The notes beneath the pieces were generated by a model, which was given only the letters and a program-made list of their open reading frames with translations, did no database searches and was not told the DNA's origin. Below are positions 20,026 to 27,801 of a stretch of DNA of 64,000 nt, in pieces (the first letter of the stretch is position 1; every line of letters starts with the position of its first letter). This stretch comes from Acidimicrobiales bacterium (GTDB lineage: Bacteria; Actinomycetota; Acidimicrobiia; Acidimicrobiales; Poriferisodalaceae), in the NCBI GenBank assembly GCA_009843525.1, contig VYDH01000036.1, positions 1 to 64,000 on the forward strand. Direction: 5' to 3'. A program made the translations under genes and the position numbers.

Positions 20026-20637
20026 ATGACGACTGCTGAGGCGATGTCGGTGCTGGTGTGGTCCGATTACCTGTGACCGTGGTGCCACTTGGCACGGGCC
20101 CGGGCGGTCCGTCTGGCTGAACGGCACAACCTCGACATCACCTGGCTGGCGTACGAGATCCATCCCGAAGTGCCGCTCGAGGGCGTCGATGTCCGCATGA
20201 GCTTCGAGCGGATCGCCACGATGGCCGAGGCCGAAGGCATCACGTTCGTGGTGCCCAAGCGCCTGCGAAACAGCGCCAAGGCACACCAGGCCGCGCTGGC
20301 CGTCGAGCATGCCGACCCCGACGCCGCCGAGCGCTATCACGACCGGCTCTATGCGGCCTATTGGGAAGATGAGCTCGATGTCGCCGATGCTGAAGTGCTG
20401 GTCAGCCTGGCGGCAGACGTGGCCATCGACCCTGATGTGTTGCGGCGCGTCGTTGCCAACGACGAGCTGCTGCCTGCGCTGCGGGCGTCGATGACCCGTG
20501 CGAACGAGTGGGGGATCAGCGCCACGCCGAGCTGGCTGTTCGACGGGCGACTCGTGATCCCAGGCGCGCAGGACGACGACTTCATGGCCGACGTCATCAC
20601 GAGACTGCGCGAGCGGCCTGCGCCGCCCACCGGCTGA
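20026..20637 (+). CDS. DsbA/FrnE-like thiol oxidoreductase with in-frame UGA at the first CxxC position (candidate selenoprotein)
   Basis: A 203-residue DsbA-superfamily protein (FrnE/2-hydroxychromene-carboxylate-isomerase-like) read from ATG 20026 with GGAGG at 20014-20018. The active site is 'VWSDYL-[UGA]-PWCHLARA'. Family members have C-P-W-C here, and the first Cys (codon 17) is replaced by TGA at 20074-20076 while Cys20 is intact. The rest of the fold is undamaged: 'LAYEIHPEVPLEG', the A-H helix region, and the cis-Pro loop 'ISATPSWLFDG' near residues 165-175. A U-x-x-C redox site is a known selenoprotein arrangement, and a possible SECIS hairpin follows. Alternatives are a nonsense mutation or an error. 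Other genes here stop at TGA, so UGA is not globally recoded. It needs selA, selB, selC and selD elsewhere in the genome. Confidence 0.65.
20094..20112 (+). promoter_or_regulatory. Possible bacterial SECIS hairpin after the UGA
   Basis: A 7-bp stem (ACGGGCC with GGTCCGT, one G-U pair) closes a 5-base loop CGGGC at 20101-20105. The loop starts 25 bases after the UGA and has G as its second base. Bacterial SECIS elements typically place the loop roughly 16-37 bases after the UGA and have a G among the first loop bases. A competing 5-bp stem at 20082-20095 overlaps it, and hairpins are common in such G+C-rich DNA. Confidence 0.4.
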
Positions 20638-20679
20638 GATCGCCTCGATAATCCCTGTGTCCGGTCAGGCGCTGCGCTA

Positions 20680-21120
20680 CTAGGCGCCGTGCCCGCCGCC
20701 GGCATCCGGCGGCGGCAGCACGGGCAAGCCGTGTCCGATCCAGCCTTCGATGCCGCCGTCGAGATCGGTGGCCCGAGCGAAACCCAACTGCTGCAACTGG
20801 GCCGCGGCAAGGCTCGAGCTGTAGCCCTGGTTGCAGACGATGACCAGATGGTCATCGAGGTGCGCCGCGGTTCCCTCCGAAGCGCCCGAGTCCGGGTCGA
20901 GGCGCCACTCCAGCACCAGCTGCCCGATGTGCTCGGAGTCCTCGATGACGCCGGTCCTTTCCCGGTCATCTCGCGGCCGTATGTCGATGACACGCAGCTG
21001 CGGCTCGCCGCCGCCTCCGGTGTCCATCAGCTCGGCTAGCTCGGCAGGAGCGAGACGCTTGAGTCCCGCGCGCGCCTCGTCCAGCAATTGGTTGATTGTC
21101 TTCCGCTGAGGTTCAGGCAC
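20680..21120 (-). CDS. Rhodanese-like domain protein
   Basis: A 146-residue protein with one rhodanese domain: 'LRVIDIRPRDDRERTGVI' at the start and the active-site loop 'VIVCNQGYSSSLAAAQLQQL' with the catalytic Cys, ending with 'DLDGGIEGWIGHGLPV'. It could carry persulfide sulfur or act as a regulatory sulfurtransferase. The start is GTG at 21120, with GGAGG at 21128-21132 (minus-strand sense). It follows the VOC gene by 17 bp and is the last gene of a DUF169-VOC-rhodanese operon. It converges on the DsbA/FrnE-like gene, so two thiol-active proteins lie end to end. Confidence 0.85.
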   Translation of the reverse strand: MPEPQRKTINQLLDEARAGLKRLAPAELAELMDTGGGGEPQLRVIDIRPRDDRERTGVIEDSEHIGQLVLEWRLDPDSGASEGTAAHLDDHLVIVCNQGYSSSLAAAQLQQLGFARATDLDGGIEGWIGHGLPVLPPPDAGGGHGA

Positions 21121-21137
21121 TGCGGGGCCTCCGACAA

Positions 21138-21548
21138 TCAGGCAGGGTTGTCGATGAATTCGACCCAGTTGCCGTCGGGATCCTCGACCATGCCGACCAC
21201 CACGCCAGGTCGGGCTTCCAGCCGTCGCCAGATGATCTTGGCACCGGCGTCCTCGCAGGCCGTCATGACGTCCTCGAAGTTGCCGACGTTGAAGGTGAAG
21301 TAGCGCAGCCCGGTGGCACCCGTGATGCCGCCGGTGGCCCCCGTCGGCACGTCGGCCACAGGCACCACGAGCTTGAGCAGGCTCTTGTCTGCCCACAGCC
21401 GGTGCATCTGGGCGATGCCCACCTGCTCCATGTTGAGCGTCGCCTCGAACTCCAGTCCGAGCACGTCGCGGTAGAACGCGAGCATCTCGTCACCGTTGCT
21501 GGTGACGATGCCCAAGTCGAAGCCTTCCTTGGTCGGTTGCAGTGCCAC
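21138..21548 (-). CDS. VOC-family (glyoxalase/bleomycin-resistance fold) protein
   Basis: A 136-residue protein with the paired beta-alpha-beta3 fold of the vicinal oxygen chelate family: 'EMLAFYRDVLGLEF' in the first half and 'VEDPDGNWVEFIDNP' at the end, the latter with the usual metal-ligand Glu. The position of the first metal ligand, normally His or Glu at the start of strand 1, reads 'FDLGIVTSN', so the metal site may be incomplete or rearranged. It sits in the middle of a minus-strand operon between DUF169 and rhodanese genes. Substrate unknown. Confidence 0.85.
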   Translation of the reverse strand: MALQPTKEGFDLGIVTSNGDEMLAFYRDVLGLEFEATLNMEQVGIAQMHRLWADKSLLKLVVPVADVPTGATGGITGATGLRYFTFNVGNFEDVMTACEDAGAKIIWRRLEARPGVVVGMVEDPDGNWVEFIDNPA

Positions 21549-21603
21549 GTTGTCCCCTGTCTGTGTTCGTTCTGCGCTTGATCAGATTGGTCGGCCGGCG
21601 TGC

Positions 21604-22419
21604 TCAGTCGTAGCTGGCACCGAGGCCGGCGCGGGCGTCAGTCTGGATGCCGTACGGCGGGATCGGGTAGCGCAGGCCGTTCCGCGCCAGCGCCTCCATG
21701 CCCTCCACAGCAACAACCAGGTCTTCGGGCGTGAGCGCGATCAGCAGCTCGTCTTCCATCACGCCGCCGTAGCGCCGTTCGGCGAAGCAGGGCAGCGACA
21801 CGCTGGGCTCGCCGGTGCGCAGTGCCCGGCCCCACGAGTCAGCGCAGGCCGATTCGCCCACGCAGCCCCATTCCAGCTTCTTGTACTCGCGCCACTGCAG
21901 GCCGTTGATAAAGATGATCATCTGCGCCGGGGTGGCGTAGATCATGCAGACATCGGGCGGGTCAAGCCGCTTCGACGACAGCGGCGAGACCACCATCGCC
22001 TCATAGGTGCCGTAGGGCACGAAGTCCATGGCGTGCTGGTGCGCGGAGGCGTCTTCCAGGGTCTCGTACCAAACACCGGCCATGCGGTCGCCCGACAGCC
22101 ACTTGTCGTCTTGGGGGTGCAGCCCGATCACGGCGCCGCACTGCGCGCCGACCAGGTCGTCCATGGTGATGCCGACGGTCCAGTTCAGCCGGCACGCCAT
22201 CCCCACGATCTGATCGGTGGTGTGGATGGCGTTGGGGCGGCGCACGCGCGGCACTTCATTCATCGCCTCGACCGTTTCGAAGAGTTTCATGCCGATCGGC
22301 GTCGTGCGGATGCGCAGCACGGACTGCAGACGCGCCAGCAGCTCGTCCCAGTCGATGGACGCCGTGCGCACGTGCGCTGCGGTTTCGTTCGTTGCGTCGG
22401 CGGTGTCGGTCTGAGTCAC
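21604..22419 (-). CDS. DUF169 family protein
   Basis: A 271-residue protein that I recognise as DUF169 (uncharacterised) from its overall pattern: 'TTPIGMKLFE' near the N-terminus, a conserved Cys region 'GMACRLNW', 'DVCMIYATPAQMI', 'WGCVGESACADSW' with two Cys, and 'SLPCFAERRYG' with another. The conserved cysteines suggest a metal or cluster site, but that is inference. The start is GTG at 22419. It is the first gene of the DUF169-VOC-rhodanese operon and divergent from the enoyl-CoA hydratase at 22569; the 149-bp gap should hold both promoters. Confidence 0.8.
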   Translation of the reverse strand: MTQTDTADATNETAAHVRTASIDWDELLARLQSVLRIRTTPIGMKLFETVEAMNEVPRVRRPNAIHTTDQIVGMACRLNWTVGITMDDLVGAQCGAVIGLHPQDDKWLSGDRMAGVWYETLEDASAHQHAMDFVPYGTYEAMVVSPLSSKRLDPPDVCMIYATPAQMIIFINGLQWREYKKLEWGCVGESACADSWGRALRTGEPSVSLPCFAERRYGGVMEDELLIALTPEDLVVAVEGMEALARNGLRYPIPPYGIQTDARAGLGASYD

Positions 22420-22568
22420 GGCTGCCCCCTCGTGTGCACGGCGGCCGTGAAGTTCCCGGAGTTTCCGGCTGCCGTGTTCGAACGGTCACGCTAGTTCGGC
22501 GACCACTAGCGTGAGCCGCCGAGCGAGCAGAGACCGGGTCAGCAGACCGGGTGATCGGAGACGGGGCA

Positions 22569-23351
22569 ATGGCAGACGGACTGAGGATCGAGCGGGACGG
22601 GCGCGTCGGGCTGGTGGTCATGGATCGCCCGCCGCACAACTTCCTGAGCTACCGCCAGGTGCACGACATTGCCGACGCAATGGTGGAGCTGGAAGAGGAC
22701 ATGAGCATCGGCTGTGCCGTGCTGGCGGCCGAGGGCCGCTCGTTCTGCGCCGGCGCCGACCTGGGCGGCGAGGGCGTCGGCGGCGGTGCCGAAGAGAAGG
22801 TCGGCGGCAGCGCCACGCTGCAGCTGTACCAGGGGTCGGGCCGGCTCTTCGACGTGACCCTGCCAATTGTCGGGGCCATTCACGGCCCCGCCATCGGCGG
22901 CGGCCTGGGCCTGGCGATGGTGCCCGACATCCGCATTACCTGCCCCGAAGCGCGGTTCTGCGCCAACTTCGCCTCGCTGGGCATTCACCAGGGCTTCGGC
23001 ATGAGCGTGACCATGCCGCTGCTGCTGGGCCCCGAGCGCGCCGCGAAGGTGCTGCTGGGCGCCAAGCGCTACAAGGGCGACGAGGCGGTGGAGCTGGGAT
23101 TGGCCGACGAGTGCGTGGCCGCCGATCAGGTGCGCGACCGCGCCATCGAGGTGGCGCGTGAGATCGCTGCCAACGCGCCGCTGGCGGTGCGGGCCATCAA
23201 GGCCACGCTGCGGCTCGGCCTCGGCGACAAGGTGCGCGAGGTCACCCAGCGCGAAGCCGCCGAGCAGCTCCGCCTGTCCGGCACCGAAGACGCCCGCGAA
23301 GGCATGAAGGCCGTCAGCGAACGCCGCCCCGGCAATTTCGTCGGTCGGTAG
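22569..23351 (+). CDS. Enoyl-CoA hydratase/isomerase (crotonase family)
   Basis: A 260-residue crotonase-fold enzyme. The oxyanion-hole motifs are 'GRSFCAGADLGGEG' and 'IHGPAIGGGLGLAM'. The substrate-facing segment 'ASLGIHQGFGMSVTMPLLLG' has no Glu at the usual catalytic position (often 'E-x-G' here), so it may be an isomerase, thioesterase or other variant rather than a classical hydratase. The start ATG 22569 has CGGAG at 22556-22560; a start at 22551 is also open. It reads divergently from DUF169. Confidence 0.88.
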   Translation: MADGLRIERDGRVGLVVMDRPPHNFLSYRQVHDIADAMVELEEDMSIGCAVLAAEGRSFCAGADLGGEGVGGGAEEKVGGSATLQLYQGSGRLFDVTLPIVGAIHGPAIGGGLGLAMVPDIRITCPEARFCANFASLGIHQGFGMSVTMPLLLGPERAAKVLLGAKRYKGDEAVELGLADECVAADQVRDRAIEVAREIAANAPLAVRAIKATLRLGLGDKVREVTQREAAEQLRLSGTEDAREGMKAVSERRPGNFVGR

Positions 23352-23427
23352 CCCGAGCAACAAGCCCTGGGCCGCTAGGCCGAACAGCGAAGCCCGCGTC
23401 TATGCGGGGGCTACCGGGCGCGACATC

Positions 23428-24360
23428 ATGGAAGCCATGGACCGCATGCGAGTCGCGATCACGGGTGTTCGAGGGCTGATCGGCAGCGCGCTCGCGGCCA
23501 GCCTGCGCGCTGATGGTCATGAGGTGCTGGGCGTGTCCCGGCGACCTGACGCTCCGGCTGGCCACGAGGGCCCCGACACTGCGAACGCCCGGACCATTGC
23601 CTGGGATGTAGCTGCTGGGGCGATCGACGCATCTGCGCTTGAGGGGTTGGATGCCATCGTCCACCTGGCGGGCGAGAGCATCGGGGGGCGGTGGACGGCG
23701 GCGCGCAAGGCGGCGATCATGTCCAGCCGCGTCGATTCCACGCGGTTGCTCGCACGGGTCATTGGTGAACTCGACGCCAAGCCGTCGGTGTTCGTCTGCG
23801 GTTCGGCTATCGGCTTCTACGGCGACCGGGGCGAGGAGGAGCTGACCGAGTGGTCGCTGCCGGGCGACGGCTTCCTGGCCGACGTGTGCATGCGCTGGGA
23901 GCGCGCAGCGGTGCCGATTCCCGACTCCGGCGTGCGGCTGGTGCGCATCCGCACCGGTCTCGTCGTGGGGCTCGGGGCCGAGGCCATTAAGCGGATGGCA
24001 AAGATCACGCGGCTTGGTGCCGGCGGTCCGCTGGGATCCGGCCGTCAATGGTGGAGCTGGATCAGCCTTGAAGACGAGGTGCGGGCCGTCCGTCACCTCA
24101 TCGACAGTGACGCCAGTGGGGCGTTCAACCTGACGGCCCCCAATCCCGTCCGCCAGCGAGACTTCCAGCGTGCGCTGAGCGCGGCGCTAGGACGCCCGTC
24201 GTTCATGCCGGCACCCCGGTTCGCGATCCGAGCAGCACTCGGCGAGATGGGTCAGGCACTGCTGCTCGACTCGACACGGGTCATGCCCGACGCCCTCACT
24301 GACGACGGCTTCGCATTCAGCCACCCCGATCTCCCAGGCGCTCTCGCCGACGCGATCTGA
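23428..24360 (+). CDS. TIGR01777-type NAD-dependent epimerase (SDR39U1-like)
   Basis: A 310-residue extended SDR protein. The Rossmann motif is 'RVAITGVRGLIGSALAASL', with the TIGR01777-type G-x-x-G-L-I-G. 'VHLAGESIGGRWTAARK' and 'SSRVDSTRLLARVI' follow, then 'VCGSAIGFYGDRGEEEL' with the Tyr, and 'WWSWISLEDEVRAVRHLID' is strongly conserved in this family. Function is unknown even in model organisms (YfcH, SDR39U1); a role in cell division or redox has been suggested for homologues. Starts at 23428, 23437 and 23446 are all possible, the fold beginning at the last. Confidence 0.88.
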   Translation: MEAMDRMRVAITGVRGLIGSALAASLRADGHEVLGVSRRPDAPAGHEGPDTANARTIAWDVAAGAIDASALEGLDAIVHLAGESIGGRWTAARKAAIMSSRVDSTRLLARVIGELDAKPSVFVCGSAIGFYGDRGEEELTEWSLPGDGFLADVCMRWERAAVPIPDSGVRLVRIRTGLVVGLGAEAIKRMAKITRLGAGGPLGSGRQWWSWISLEDEVRAVRHLIDSDASGAFNLTAPNPVRQRDFQRALSAALGRPSFMPAPRFAIRAALGEMGQALLLDSTRVMPDALTDDGFAFSHPDLPGALADAI

Positions 24361-24483
24361 CACAGCGCTTCCGCGGTCGCCGGCCGTGAGCAGTACATCC
24401 GGCACGCGCATGCGCTCGCGCTGCAAGCGATCGATCGCGTGGGACTGGCCACGCGTGGCCTTCGGCCTTCTAGCGTGACCGGC

Positions 24484-26799
24484 ATGGCACAGAGCGATGG
24501 TCCTGGCAGCGGCGCCGTTGGCGCGCTGGGCGTGACGGTCCGGCGTGACCGGTGGGGCATCGCCCATGCTGAGGCGCCGTCGGCCGAGGCTGCGTTCGAG
24601 GCGCAGGGCTGGGTGGCGGCCGACGATCGGATCTGGCAGATGGAGTGGGACCGGCGCCGGGCGCTGGGGCGCTGGGCTGAGGTGGTCGGGATGGCCGGTG
24701 CCCGGGAGGATGCCTTCTTCCGCCGGCTCGGCCTGGCCGCGATTGCCCAAGCCGACTACTGGGCGCTGGAGACGCGTGCCCAGGCGATGTGCGAGGCCTA
24801 TGCGCGGGGCGTGAACCGATGGCTCGCTACACACGAGGACGCGCTCCCGGCTGAATTCGAGCATCACCCAGCCCCGCCGGAACCATGGGAGCCGTGGCAC
24901 TGCGTTGCGGTGTACAAGCTGCGCCACATCTTCATGGGAACCCTCACCCGCAAGCTGTGGCGGGGGCGGATCATGGCCCAATCCGGCCCTGAAGCTGTGA
25001 TGGCCACGGTCGGCGACATCGAGGCCGATGCGGCGATGGTGCCCGGAGACGGCCCGCGACCCGATCTGCTGGCTGATGCAGCGAGCGTGCTCGATGCGTG
25101 CGCAGCCGACATGGCGGCGCTGGCGGCCGCGATGGACTCCGACGGCGCCTCCAACTCGTGGGCGCTCAGCGGTGAGCGCACCGCCAGCGGAAAGCCGCTG
25201 CTGGCTGGCGACCCACACCGCGGCATCGAGTTCCCGAACGTGTACCACCAGTGCCACCTGCGCTGCGATCAGTTCGACGCGACCGGCATGGGCTTTCCCG
25301 GCGTTCCCGGCTTTCCCCACTTCGGCCACAATGCCGAAGTTGCCTGGGGGATCACCCACGGCATGTGCGACGACACCGACGTGTTCGTCGAACATTTCGT
25401 CGACGGTCATCCGGGCCCGAGCGGTGCCGACGGCCCAGAGCATCGGCTCGCTGACGGAACGGAGGTGCCGTGGCGATTCGAGCAGCTCGACATCCGGGGC
25501 GAGGGCACGGTCGAGGTGCTCTGCGGTTCCACGCCGAGGGGCCCAGTGGTACTCGGCGACCCTGCCGAGGGCGTGGCGCTCTCGATGCAGTGGACCGGCA
25601 TGTTCGGCGCCGACACAACGCTGGATGCCCTATGGCCAATGCTGGTTGCGGGCTCGACGGCTGAGCTGATCGAGGCCGTCCGGCCGTGGGTGCTGCCCGT
25701 GAACAACCTGCTGGCGGCTGATCGGGCCGGAACGATCGCCTTCAAGATCCGGGGGCGTGTCGTCGAGCGCTCTCCGGCCAGCCGCTGGACACCGGTGCCC
25801 GGAACCGACGGGTTCGCCTGGGACGGCCTGCAGCCAGTGCCGTTCGAAGACTTGCCGCAGTGGGTCGATCCCGAGCGTGGCTTCTTGGTGACGGCCAACA
25901 ACCGCACCGCCGACGGCGGTCCCTACATCTCGCTGGACTTCGCCGGCCCTGCTCGCCACGACCGCATCTGTGAGCTGCTGACGCCGATGACGGATGCCAC
26001 AGTGGCCGACATGAGCGCCGTCCACGGTGACGTGACCTCGCTTGTCGCCCCCAAGGTGCTTGGCCTGATCATCGAATATGCGGTGGAGTGCGGCCACGAG
26101 CTGTCCCACGGGTTGCTCGACATGCTGGCCGCGTGGGATCAGCGCGTCACCGCTGATTCGGCCCCGGCAACCATCTACGCGGTCATCAGGCGCCGGCTCA
26201 TCGAGGCGATTGTCGAGCGGCTCGGTATTGCGGGCGCCGAACTCGGCGCGGCCGGATGGCCTCCTGCTGCGGAGGCCAGCCGCATGGCGGCGGGCGCGGC
26301 CACACGAATGCTCTGCGAGCGGAATCTCGACGCGGTGCCGGGGCTGGACAATCCCATCGGCCGCCGTATGGCGGCCAGCGCGTGTGTGGACGAAACCGCA
26401 GCAGAGCTGTCGCAGCGGCTTGGCGACGACCCGACCGAATGGACGTGGGGCCGGGTGCATCGCATGGCGTCGCCCCACCCGCTTGCGTCGGCTCTTGCCG
26501 CGGCGCGTGGCTTGCATCCGCCGATCGACGGCTGCGCCGGCGACGGTGACACCGTTCGCCAGGGCGGCACAGCGCCCGAAACCGGCGAGCGGGCCATTCA
26601 CGGCTCTGTTGCCCGGTACGCATTCGACCTCGGCGACTGGGACAACTCCGGCTGGGTGGTGCCGCACGGCGTGTCGGGCGTGCGCGGCAGCGGCCACGAC
26701 CTCGACCAGCGGCAGGCCTGGCTGGACTGCGAGCTGATCCCGATGGCCTACAGCGCGCAAGCTGTGGCTTCCGTCACCGCCCATGTGCACGAGATCTAG
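24484..26799 (+). CDS. Penicillin acylase family (Ntn hydrolase) protein without visible signal peptide
   Basis: A 771-residue S45-family precursor. Self-cleavage should expose Ser223 in 'DGASNSWALSGERTASG' (usual pattern G-SN-x-W-x-x-x-G), giving a small alpha chain (about 222 residues) and a large beta chain. 'LAGDPHRGIEFPNVYHQCHL' and 'LVTANNRTADG' are typical beta-chain motifs. The family cleaves amide bonds of beta-lactams, acyl-homoserine lactones and other N-acyl compounds. Most members are exported; here the protein starts directly with the fold and no signal peptide is seen, so a cytoplasmic enzyme is likely. The residue before Ser223 is Ala instead of Gly. Confidence 0.88.
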   Translation: MAQSDGPGSGAVGALGVTVRRDRWGIAHAEAPSAEAAFEAQGWVAADDRIWQMEWDRRRALGRWAEVVGMAGAREDAFFRRLGLAAIAQADYWALETRAQAMCEAYARGVNRWLATHEDALPAEFEHHPAPPEPWEPWHCVAVYKLRHIFMGTLTRKLWRGRIMAQSGPEAVMATVGDIEADAAMVPGDGPRPDLLADAASVLDACAADMAALAAAMDSDGASNSWALSGERTASGKPLLAGDPHRGIEFPNVYHQCHLRCDQFDATGMGFPGVPGFPHFGHNAEVAWGITHGMCDDTDVFVEHFVDGHPGPSGADGPEHRLADGTEVPWRFEQLDIRGEGTVEVLCGSTPRGPVVLGDPAEGVALSMQWTGMFGADTTLDALWPMLVAGSTAELIEAVRPWVLPVNNLLAADRAGTIAFKIRGRVVERSPASRWTPVPGTDGFAWDGLQPVPFEDLPQWVDPERGFLVTANNRTADGGPYISLDFAGPARHDRICELLTPMTDATVADMSAVHGDVTSLVAPKVLGLIIEYAVECGHELSHGLLDMLAAWDQRVTADSAPATIYAVIRRRLIEAIVERLGIAGAELGAAGWPPAAEASRMAAGAATRMLCERNLDAVPGLDNPIGRRMAASACVDETAAELSQRLGDDPTEWTWGRVHRMASPHPLASALAAARGLHPPIDGCAGDGDTVRQGGTAPETGERAIHGSVARYAFDLGDWDNSGWVVPHGVSGVRGSGHDLDQRQAWLDCELIPMAYSAQAVASVTAHVHEI

Positions 26800-26847
26800 T
26801 CGGGCACCGCGGCAGTACCGCTGCGCCCGCACCATCAACTGGTCAGC

Positions 26848-27801
26848 GTGAGCGCAGACGCAGCGCCATTCATCCGTCGGCATCGACTGTCGTCTGAGGC
26901 TGAGGCCTACAAGGCGCGACGCAAGCCATCAGTGCCGATCGCGATGCCCGATCTTTCCGATCACGCGGCGGTAGCGCGCTGGCGAGCCGAGACCAATGCA
27001 CTCTGGGGCGAAGACGACGATCCGCAGGTGCCGCACCGACGGGAGGAAATCGGAGGTGTGCCGTGCCTCGTCGCGGGCCCACCGCCAAATTCCGGCGCCC
27101 CGGTCGTGCTCTATGCGCACGGTGGCGGCTACGTACTGGGCAGCGCCGCAGTGGCGATCCCGATCACCGCTCGTCTGGGCCGGACCCTGCGCGTGGTCTC
27201 GGCGGACTACCGCCAACCGCCCGAGCACCCGTTCCCGGCAGCCCTTGACGATGTTTTGGCCGTGTACCAGGCGCTGACTGCCGAGTATGGGTCGGCGGTT
27301 CCTGCCGCTGGTGATGTGCCAGCCGCGCCTGCTGCCGACGGTGTGCCGGTGGCGCTCGCCGGCGACTCATCCGGTGGAGCGCTCGCGCTCAGCGCTGCGG
27401 TGATGGCCACCGCTCGAGGCGCTCGGCCGGCAGCGGTCGCGCTGTTCAGTCCCTTGCTCGACCACGCTGCCGTACCCGGCAGCCCACTCGTCGACGGCGA
27501 GGGACGACGTCTCATCGATCACTACGTCGGCGGCGCCAATCCAGCTGACCCTCGCCTGTCGCCGCTACGCGCTGAGCTCGGCGGGTTGCCCCCCGTGCTC
27601 GTCCAAGCAGCGGCGGATGAGCCGCTGGCGGTCCAGGCTGTTGAGCTGCACCGCCGGGCCGCGGGCGTCGACGTCACGCTCGACCTCTGGGAGCACATGT
27701 GGCACACGTGGCACTACCACGACCTGCCCGAGGCCGACCAAGCACTCGCCGAAGCTGCTGCCTTCCTTGCGGCGCCCTTCAGTTCGTCAGGTGGGACGTA
27801 A
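26848..27801 (+). CDS. Hormone-sensitive-lipase-type alpha/beta hydrolase
   Basis: A 317-residue esterase of the HSL (family IV) group: the oxyanion motif 'YAHGGGYVLGS' and the nucleophile motif 'LAGDSSGGALAL', with 'WEHMWHTWHY' supplying the His near the end. Such enzymes hydrolyse short-chain esters, lactones or carbamates in the cytoplasm. The start is GTG at 26848. An inserted Ala/Pro-rich loop before the nucleophile is longer than usual. Its last 23 bp overlap the end of the convergent hydrolase gene. Confidence 0.88.
   Translation: MSADAAPFIRRHRLSSEAEAYKARRKPSVPIAMPDLSDHAAVARWRAETNALWGEDDDPQVPHRREEIGGVPCLVAGPPPNSGAPVVLYAHGGGYVLGSAAVAIPITARLGRTLRVVSADYRQPPEHPFPAALDDVLAVYQALTAEYGSAVPAAGDVPAAPAADGVPVALAGDSSGGALALSAAVMATARGARPAAVALFSPLLDHAAVPGSPLVDGEGRRLIDHYVGGANPADPRLSPLRAELGGLPPVLVQAAADEPLAVQAVELHRRAAGVDVTLDLWEHMWHTWHYHDLPEADQALAEAAAFLAAPFSSSGGT

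Noticed and set aside
20074..20076. General reassignment of UGA to an amino acid
   Set aside because: Many genes in the window, for example the HIT, oxygenase-like and metY genes, terminate at TGA in the expected place.
20082..20095. Hairpin GTGCC-ACTT-GGCAC as the SECIS element
   Set aside because: Its loop starts only 11 bases after the UGA, too close for a typical bacterial SECIS. The downstream hairpin fits better.
20089..20637. Start of the DsbA-like gene at TTG 20089, just after the UGA
   Set aside because: It would delete strand 1 and the whole active site. There is no ribosome-binding site at the right distance, whereas ATG 20026 has GGAGG.
23391..23412. Terminator hairpin after the enoyl-CoA hydratase at 22569
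   Set aside because: The stem is imperfect with a bulge and has no T-run, so I could not separate it from chance in this G+C content.
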